64,000 nt of DNA. It comes from Microvelia longipes. Its lineage: Eukaryota; Arthropoda; Insecta; Hemiptera; Veliidae. The notes under the pieces were generated by a model, which saw nothing but the letters and a program-made list of their open reading frames with translations, ran no database searches and was not told where the DNA came from. The stretch covers positions 7,897,833-7,961,832 of the forward strand of contig JACMZG010001914.1 in the NCBI GenBank assembly GCA_018340805.1, written 5' to 3'. This document shows positions 61,401-64,000 of the stretch, piece by piece. Positions within the stretch are counted from its first letter, which is position 1, and every line of letters starts with the position of its first letter. Both the position numbers and the translations under genes were made by a program.

Positions 61401-63923
61401 GTGCATAAAATGACATGAATAGACATGTCTGGTCGAGGGGTGGGGGGGGGGTATGTATAAATAAAAAGAAAGCCAAGCAATAATAAATCAGTATGCGCAA
61501 GATGTCGACCATTTACCATCTTAAGTGACGGTAAAAAGGTATTAGTTTGTTTAGTTAAGGTATAGCTTTTTTGAGATTAGAACATGGTAAAAGAAGTGTA
61601 AACATTCACATGTCCGATTTGAGATGTTGAGATCGCGAAAAATGAAATTGATAATTATTTTGTAAAACGTAGTAAAGAAGATGTACAACTTGATCAAAAA
61701 TTTGGTTTAATAAAAGTAAGATTGGTTAATCCTAAATTTCACGGACGTCAAGTAATTATTCGTCCAATTTGTTCGTATGAAAGAAGATAAAATATTTGTT
61801 GGTGTTGTTTTAAAAAACCAGAGTGGGATTTATTTTCGAGTTTATCTTAGAGTTTAATCAATATGTTAAATAGCCTTACACTCATGTCTCAGCAGCTGCC
61901 GCAAATACGAGATGGAACTCTAGTATGGCGAAGCGTGCCATAATTGGGTCCCTGACGTGGCATAGCGTCCCGTAAACCATAGAGGGTCCCTGGCGTGGCA
62001 TAGCGACCCGTAAACCCTCAAAGCGGTCCCTGGCGTGGCATAGCGACCCGTTAAACCGCATTATTCCATCTTTTAAGGTCACTGGCGTGGCATAGCGTTC
62101 CGTAAACCTATATGGCCGCTAAAGAGATGTAAGTGTTTGTGTAATTTGTAAATACGTAGAAAAAAAAAATATAAAAAAATACAACAAAAAAAATAAAAAA
62201 TATAAAAAAAAAAAAAAAACCAAAAAAAAAAATTAAAAAATATAAAAATACAAAAAAAAATATATAGAGGCGATTTTTTAAAGAGGATGGTCGCCATAGT
62301 ACAGTGCGAGGACGGGGCACTGTACACCTTCCCGATGTGTCTCCACCTTGACGTGGTGGGAAGGCTTTTTACTAAGAGAGACACTTGATAATCTAGGGTG
62401 GTCTACTACATCACACCTACAATCATCCTGCTTCTACCTGGGACCAATTTTTATGCAAGCATATTTAAGGTTACTGTTATTACACTATGCAAAGCAAAAG
62501 AGAGGGGGGGGTTATAAAGAGATGGTTGAGGAGGAGGCGGTGGAGGAGGTGGTGGTGGTGAGGAGGAGGAGGAGGAGGAGGTGGTGGAGGAGGTGGGAGG
62601 AGGTGGTGGAGGAGTGGCGGTTCTCGGATCGGCCTTTTGCCCCTACTAATGTATAATGTTATAGATAATTAGATAAATAAATAGATTAGCCAAGTTTCAT
62701 CTTATTTTCAGCATTAGTTCAATTTTTATCAGATGACTTGTGTACGTTTTTTGAAAAATTTAAAAAAATAATCCAATTGAGTTAAAATTCGGTACAAGTG
62801 TACTCCTTCAAGTAAGCATCGAGCTTGGTCAGTGCCTGGATGGGTGACATCTGGGAGTAAAAACAGATGTAATTACTATGTGAAGACGAGTGAAGTGAGT
62901 CTGAAGATGTATTATAGTATAAATTTATAACTTTGTTGTAAAGAGAAACATCTTTCTTATAGAATGGCATAATTAAAGAAAGTTCTACAAAGCTATAATT
63001 ATTTCCGTTCCAATTTGAGACATCTTCAGGCTTAAACTATCTAATAACACAAGTCGTATAACTTAAATTTGTACAAGTTGTATAAATTAAATTTATACAA
63101 GTCGTATAAATTAAATTTATACAAGTCGTATAAATTAAATTTACACAAGTCGTATAAATTAAATTAATACAAGTCATATAAATTAAATTTGTACAAATCG
63201 TATAAATTAAAATTTATACAAGTCGTATTAATTAAATTTATACAAGTCGTATTAAATTTATACGAGTCATATTAAATTTATACAAATTGTATACATTAAA
63301 TGTATACAAGTCGTATAAATGTAACGACTTGTATAAATTAAATGTATGCAAGTCGTATAAATGTAACGACTTGTATATTCTGAGGACGAGCGATGCAAGT
63401 CCGTCGTAGGGAGGATGAGTGTAGCGTTTTCTATGTGATGATGAAAAGTTCCGAGGTACCCCACCCAATTTTTTAAAGAGAAAGTTATTAATAGAATAAA
63501 ATTTAACAATTGTTTATTTATATTTTCAGTTTGGGGGTAAACTTGTTGGTTTTGGTGGCGATGGTTCTACAGTGACTGTTTCCCAAGTCGAAACGGATGC
63601 TGAGTTTATCGACAGAGCTCGCAATGTTCTAGAACTGATCAACACGGGACGTGCTTCCGAGCTGTGTTCTTCAAGACAAGATCCTGTCTGGTCTTACATA
63701 GAAGCTACGTTTTCACCCAATCCTTACTCCTCAATTAAGCAACTCTTAGGCTACTCGCAAGTTGTCAAAGAACCAGATGTAGATAGTATTAGCAATGACA
63801 TGACAACTTTGACTCATAGTGATAATATACTTGATGATACTAATAATCTAGTTAACGGTATGGAACCTAGTAAACAAGAAAATAAGAAAATGACTCCTAG
63901 CTTTATCATACCTACTGGACAAG
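43452..63923 (+). CDS. Sec31: Sec31, COPII outer-coat subunit, exons 1-9 (3' part outside window)
   Basis: Sec31 pairs with Sec13 to form the outer cage of COPII vesicles at ER exit sites and stimulates Sar1 GTP hydrolysis through the inner coat. Nine exons: 43452-43654, 46161-46344, 47271-47406, 48024-48121, 49062-49204, 52065-52167, 52768-52932, 54351-54476 and 63530-63923. All are GT-AG with matching phases, giving 517 codons without a stop. Order and wording match animal Sec31: [17 protein letters not shown], the seven-bladed WD40 region ([46 protein letters not shown]-type ICWNPNSN), [17 protein letters not shown], then [21 protein letters not shown]. Animal Sec31 is about 1,200 residues, so roughly 40 percent is here. 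The alpha-solenoid and Pro-rich linker lie beyond the right edge. Confidence 0.95.
44018..44321. mobile_element. complete MITE family A copy in Sec31 intron 1
   Basis: A 304 bp element with ends CATTGAGATAT / ATATCTCTATG, flanked by the exact 8 bp direct repeat GTTGAGAC (44010-44017 and 44322-44329). An 8 bp duplication points to the hAT superfamily. Non-coding. Confidence 0.88.
44330..45230. other. Sec31 intron 1, nothing recognised
   Basis: AT-rich, with a 13 bp G-run at 45110-45122 and a short inverted repeat GCTGTTGCTTGGCAACAGC at about 45001-45019. No gene. Confidence 0.4.
45250..46120. repeat. ~32 bp minisatellite in Sec31 intron 1, about 27 units
   Basis: Unit CTTATGTGTGTATAAATCCT plus CCTTCCAGACCC, alternating with GTGTGCAAATCCTACTTCCA-type units. 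It ends 40 bases before the exon 2 acceptor. Open frames on both strands here only translate the repeat. Confidence 0.92.
46161..46344 (+). CDS. Sec31: Sec31 exon 2
   Basis: Acceptor TTTTGCATAG. Encodes [27 protein letters not shown] and [14 protein letters not shown], the second WD blade. Donor CAG|GTATAA, phase 0. Confidence 0.95.
46427..46790 (+). mobile_element. LINE 3' fragment in Sec31 intron 2
   Basis: Broken reading of a non-LTR RT C-terminus: [20 protein letters not shown], then after a stop and shift [17 protein letters not shown], the usual LPxxLK...FYxxEEFF ending of such proteins. Followed by an A-rich AATAAATAAATAAAT tail. Confidence 0.65.
47271..47406 (+). CDS. Sec31: Sec31 exon 3
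   Basis: Acceptor ATATTTACAG. Encodes [20 protein letters not shown] and [20 protein letters not shown]. Donor CAAG|GTAATT, phase 1. Confidence 0.95.
47720..47937. repeat. 31 bp minisatellite in Sec31 intron 3, about seven units
   Basis: Unit CCTCTTTGTGACATTACACA plus TTTGTTTGACC. Near-identical units. Confidence 0.88.
48024..48121 (+). CDS. Sec31: Sec31 exon 4
   Basis: Acceptor TATTTTGCAG. Encodes [20 protein letters not shown] and [13 protein letters not shown]. Donor AGA|GTAAGT, phase 0. Confidence 0.94.
48130..49061. other. Sec31 intron 4, nothing recognised
   Basis: AT-rich with a G-run near 48676-48685. No mobile element recognised. It ends in GTGGTTTAG before exon 5. Confidence 0.4.
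49062..49204 (+). CDS. Sec31: Sec31 exon 5
   Basis: Acceptor ATGTGGTTTAG. Encodes [20 protein letters not shown] and [20 protein letters not shown]. Donor AAG|GTAACT, phase 2. Confidence 0.94.
49430..49755. repeat. two (TA)n tracts in Sec31 intron 5
   Basis: Alternating TA at about 49432-49501 and 49695-49753. An inverted AACTCAAAACTTTCA / TGAAAGTTTGAGTT follows the second. Confidence 0.9.
49760..51850. other. Sec31 intron 5 body, nothing recognised
   Basis: AT-rich. A short inverted pair AGAGCCCTC / GAGGGCTCT lies at about 50356-50398. No gene or repeat copy recognised. Confidence 0.35.
51853..51931. mobile_element. MITE family A, right-end fragment
   Basis: AAGGTGTTCAAGTTACTGTT, TTTTAAAATTCAACCTATCG and AGTAATAATATCTCTATG match the right end of family A. 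Confidence 0.65.
52065..52167 (+). CDS. Sec31: Sec31 exon 6
   Basis: Acceptor TTTTTGTGTTACAG. Encodes [20 protein letters not shown] and [14 protein letters not shown]. Donor CAG|GTTGTT, phase 0. Confidence 0.94.
52395..52512. repeat. (TA)n-rich tract in Sec31 intron 6
   Basis: Interrupted alternating TA with TTATTATA breaks. Confidence 0.9.
52768..52932 (+). CDS. Sec31: Sec31 exon 7
   Basis: Acceptor ATGCTGTTTTAG. Encodes [20 protein letters not shown] and [20 protein letters not shown], the last WD blade. Donor AAA|GTATTT, phase 0. Confidence 0.94.
53003..53170. mobile_element. TIR element family D, left-half fragment
   Basis: AGAGCCAGGCCTAAAAAATG, TGCTCGCTCAAAAAATTAGA and AAATGGCACAA match the left half of 29950-30634. 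Confidence 0.7.
53450..53515. repeat. (TA)n-rich tract in Sec31 intron 7
   Basis: Alternating TA with a few TCTA interruptions. Confidence 0.85.
53600..54250. repeat. 37 bp minisatellite in Sec31 intron 7, about 17 units
   Basis: Unit CTAGGAGATCTAAAGACCTA plus ACATTATAGGGTACTTA. AGATCT gives it a BglII-type site. Units are contiguous with no spacers, so it is not a CRISPR-like array. Confidence 0.93.
54351..54476 (+). CDS. Sec31: Sec31 exon 8
   Basis: Acceptor TTGGTTTTAG. Encodes [20 protein letters not shown] and [16 protein letters not shown], the Sec31-specific motif after the propeller. Donor TCT|GTAAGT, phase 0. Confidence 0.94.
54732..54833. repeat. hairpin, ~45 bp arms
   Basis: ATAAATAAAAACAGATTAAT...AAAGTCCTTTATTTTTT is mirrored by AAAAAATAAAGGACTTTTGT...AATCTGTTTCTATTTAT after a ~10 bp loop. 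Confidence 0.85.
54955..55166. mobile_element. MITE family A, left-truncated copy in Sec31 intron 8
   Basis: Shares GAGTGAGTTAAGGTTATGAT, CAGTTTCCAGCACATTGTTT and GGTGGTCAGGTTACTTTTTC with the complete copies and ends TTATTTCTATG. Confidence 0.7.
55443..56361. mobile_element. non-autonomous TIR element, family C, copy 2
   Basis: The ends TATAATACGACACACGGCTA and TAGCCGTGTGGCGTACTATA are inverted copies. Content is the reverse orientation of 12071-12771 plus about 200 extra bases. Confidence 0.8.
56362..56760 (-). mobile_element. LINE 3' fragment (RT C-terminus) in Sec31 intron 8
   Basis: The minus-strand open frame 56733-56455 contains [20 protein letters not shown] and [13 protein letters not shown], the conserved last ~90 residues of non-LTR RT proteins (HxYxTR...LP...FYxxxEFF). 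A (TTTA)n tail lies at 56362-56385, next to the end of the family C element. Strongly 5'-truncated. Confidence 0.7.
56808..56813. repeat. target-site duplication, left copy (AATGTA)
   Basis: The same six bases lie at 62648-62653, directly outside both ends of the inverted repeats. Confidence 0.8.
56814..57645. repeat. left terminal inverted repeat
   Basis: In order: the terminus AGTAGGGGCAAAAGG; a (CCACCT)n-type purine/pyrimidine tract (56846-56940); GGTCCCAGGTAGAAGCAGGA; a block ending CTATGGCGACCATCCTC; a ~100 base T-rich run (57207-57310); four ~33 bp subrepeats TTTACGGGACGCTATGCCAC GCCAGGGACC (57359-57520); and an AAATAAATCCCCAC inner edge. Matches 62647-61823 reversed. Confidence 0.9.
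57747..58478. repeat. tandem partial duplication of left terminal repeat
   Basis: Repeats 57036-57746: from GCAGGATGATTTTAGG through the T-run and the four subrepeats, plus about 100 bases of inner sequence (AACTCACGTGGCTACACATG ... ACTCCATACTCGAG). It has no partner on the right side. Confidence 0.88.
58458..58909 (-). pseudogene. small element gene, one frameshift, function unknown
   Basis: The minus-strand start [15 protein letters not shown] (ATG at 58909) reads to about 58835, shifts frame once, then continues as [43 protein letters not shown] and IECPKISSL to a stop at 58458. About 150 residues in all. From memory this order (IDIQGF..., a W-L-x-x-N-x-HGI-x-W core, KG...K...L, CP-x-L) belongs to a family of uncharacterised proteins common in insect genomes near the capsid-type gene of such elements. 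The start IDIQGF could be the first strand of an RNase H/DnaQ-like fold, but I see no full active site. Transcribed away from the capsid gene. Confidence 0.6.
58975..59695. repeat. minisatellite between divergent element genes
   Basis: About 33 irregular units built on GAGCCTATATGAGCC, GAGCCATTTAGAGCC and GAGCCGAGTAGGAGCC, with a ~230 bp higher-order repeat (59025-59255 resembles 59280-59510). Open frames (MSHLEP-type repeats) are by-products. Confidence 0.9.
59752..59763 (+). promoter_or_regulatory. TATA-like box ahead of capsid-type gene
   Basis: TATATATATATA lies about 50 bases before the ATG at 59812. A plausible promoter for the element gene; inferred from position only. Confidence 0.4.
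59812..61418 (+). pseudogene. double-jelly-roll capsid-type protein with N-terminal zinc finger, frame-broken
   Basis: First segment, 226 codons (59812-60492): a C2H2 finger (C22, C25, H38, H43), an acidic run of about 25 Glu/Asp (residues 88-113), then [20 protein letters not shown] and [16 protein letters not shown] with [14 protein letters not shown]. These words start the capsid-like domain of a protein family widespread in insect genomes. Further pieces follow in other frames: about 60488-60658 ([17 protein letters not shown]), 60660-60940 (several stops), 60942-61292 ([47 protein letters not shown]), and short C-terminal pieces to TGA at 61416. At least five frame changes. In viruses the double jelly roll builds the icosahedral shell. 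The fold assignment is inference; the family match is from memory. Confidence 0.65.
61456..61463 (+). promoter_or_regulatory. TATAAATA box after capsid-type gene
   Basis: TATAAATA just after an 11-base G run (61442-61451), between the capsid gene and the zinc-ligand-rich remnant. Candidate promoter of the latter. Confidence 0.3.
61600..61855 (+). pseudogene. small zinc-ligand-rich protein remnant
   Basis: In one frame: TCPI, a stop (61620-61622) where a Cys would be expected, then [20 protein letters not shown] and [20 protein letters not shown] ... RPICSYERR, a stop (61788-61790), then [14 protein letters not shown]-x-stop, IC and CWCC suggest a former zinc-binding protein. No start codon is certain. 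The frame runs into the right inverted repeat. Confidence 0.4.
61823..62647. repeat. right terminal inverted repeat
   Basis: Reverse complement of 56814-57645 with small indels in the A-run (62160-62270) and in the GGTGGAGGAGG tract (62526-62617). Ends GGCCTTTTGCCCCTACT. Confidence 0.9.
62648..62653. repeat. target-site duplication, right copy (AATGTA)
   Basis: Matches 56808-56813. Confidence 0.8.
62692..63482 (+). mobile_element. 5S-rRNA-like composite repeat element, copy 2
   Basis: Lead-in AAGTTTCATCTTATTTTCAG ... AATCCAATTGAGTTAAAATT CGGTACAAGTGTA. A 5S-like segment at 62810-62862 (GGTCAGTGCCTGGATGGGTG, closer to real 5S than copy 1). One GACGAGTGAAGTGAGTCTGA unit, a long palindromic 23-24 bp array (63049-63375), a second hairpin core (GAGGACGAGCGATGCAAGTC), and the end word AAAAGTTCCGAGGTACCCCA. 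Ends about 50 bases before Sec31 exon 9. Confidence 0.55.
63049..63375. repeat. palindromic 23-24 bp satellite, about 14 units
   Basis: Unit GTATAAATTAAATTTATACA AGTC, in which GTATAAATTAAATTTATAC is itself a perfect palindrome. A tract that can form repeated hairpins or cruciforms. Confidence 0.88.
63530..63923 (+). CDS. Sec31: Sec31 exon 9
   Basis: Acceptor TTATATTTTCAG. Encodes [40 protein letters not shown] and [20 protein letters not shown], then an acidic/Asn-rich linker to [10 protein letters not shown]. Matches the start of the post-propeller region that supplies the blade to Sec13. Donor CAAG|GTGAGT, phase 1. The next exon is outside the window. Confidence 0.95.
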
Positions 63924-64000
63924 GTGAGTCATTTCTTTGTATTTTACTTTAGAGAAGCATTGTCATGTTTCTTCTTTAAATATCTGTGATTCACCTACTA

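Larger units (their letters stand above)
56814..62647. mobile_element. Polinton/Maverick-like virus-derived element, non-autonomous, in Sec31 intron 8
   Basis: A 5,834 bp element. Inverted terminal repeats of about 830 bp (56814-57645 and 61823-62647) start AGTAGGGGCAAAAGGCC and are flanked by a perfect 6 bp duplication. Long TIRs, AG termini and 6 bp duplications are Polinton/Maverick properties. Inside are a minus-strand gene (58458-58909), a central minisatellite (58975-59690), a capsid-type gene on the plus strand (59812-61418) and a zinc-ligand-rich remnant (about 61600-61855). No polymerase, integrase, packaging ATPase or protease was recognised, so it would need proteins in trans. All genes carry frame breaks, so it is a fossil. 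The left end contains an extra ~720 bp tandem copy of the inner repeat. Confidence 0.75.

Overview
This is an AT-rich animal nuclear sequence with spliced genes, very long introns and many mobile elements. It is most likely an insect, and perhaps a hemipteran, because the receptor, ribosomal protein and capsid-type sequences all read as insect-like. The species call is inference. There is no prokaryotic gene organisation.

Layout. (1) About 1-23.1 kb, plus strand: three exons of a tachykinin/natalisin-type neuropeptide receptor (TM6-TM7, helix 8 plus tail, C-terminus). Their phases match, and they are separated by 6.9 and 13.7 kb introns. The introns hold several tandem repeats, a 5S-rRNA-like repeat element, MITE-like elements and a broken non-LTR retrotransposon (14309-18321, minus) that sits inside a DNA element and is flanked by a ~745 bp direct repeat. 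(2) 23.3-32.6 kb: intergenic, filled with MITEs, fold-backs and minisatellites. (3) 32.78-40.80 kb, minus strand: RpL7 in seven exons. Three related C/D-box snoRNA sequences lie in three successive introns. Exons 5 and 6 keep their splice sites but are frame-broken. (4) 40.8-43.4 kb: the spacer between two divergent genes, with a 143 bp-arm hairpin. (5) 43.45 kb to the right edge, plus strand: the first nine exons of Sec31, the outer COPII coat subunit, in unbroken phase. The gene continues beyond the window.

Sec31 intron 8 (9 kb) carries a complete 5,834 bp virus-derived element (56814-62647). It has ~830 bp terminal inverted repeats beginning AG and a 6 bp target duplication (AATGTA). Inside are a frame-broken capsid-type gene with an N-terminal zinc finger, a divergently transcribed small gene, and a third zinc-ligand-rich remnant. 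The architecture matches a small, non-autonomous Polinton/Maverick-like element. It is the strongest candidate for something poorly described in this window.

The host genes are unrelated in function: RpL7 (ribosome), Sec31 (ER-to-Golgi coat) and a peptide GPCR. All homology calls come from recognising translated sequence by eye. No database search was possible.
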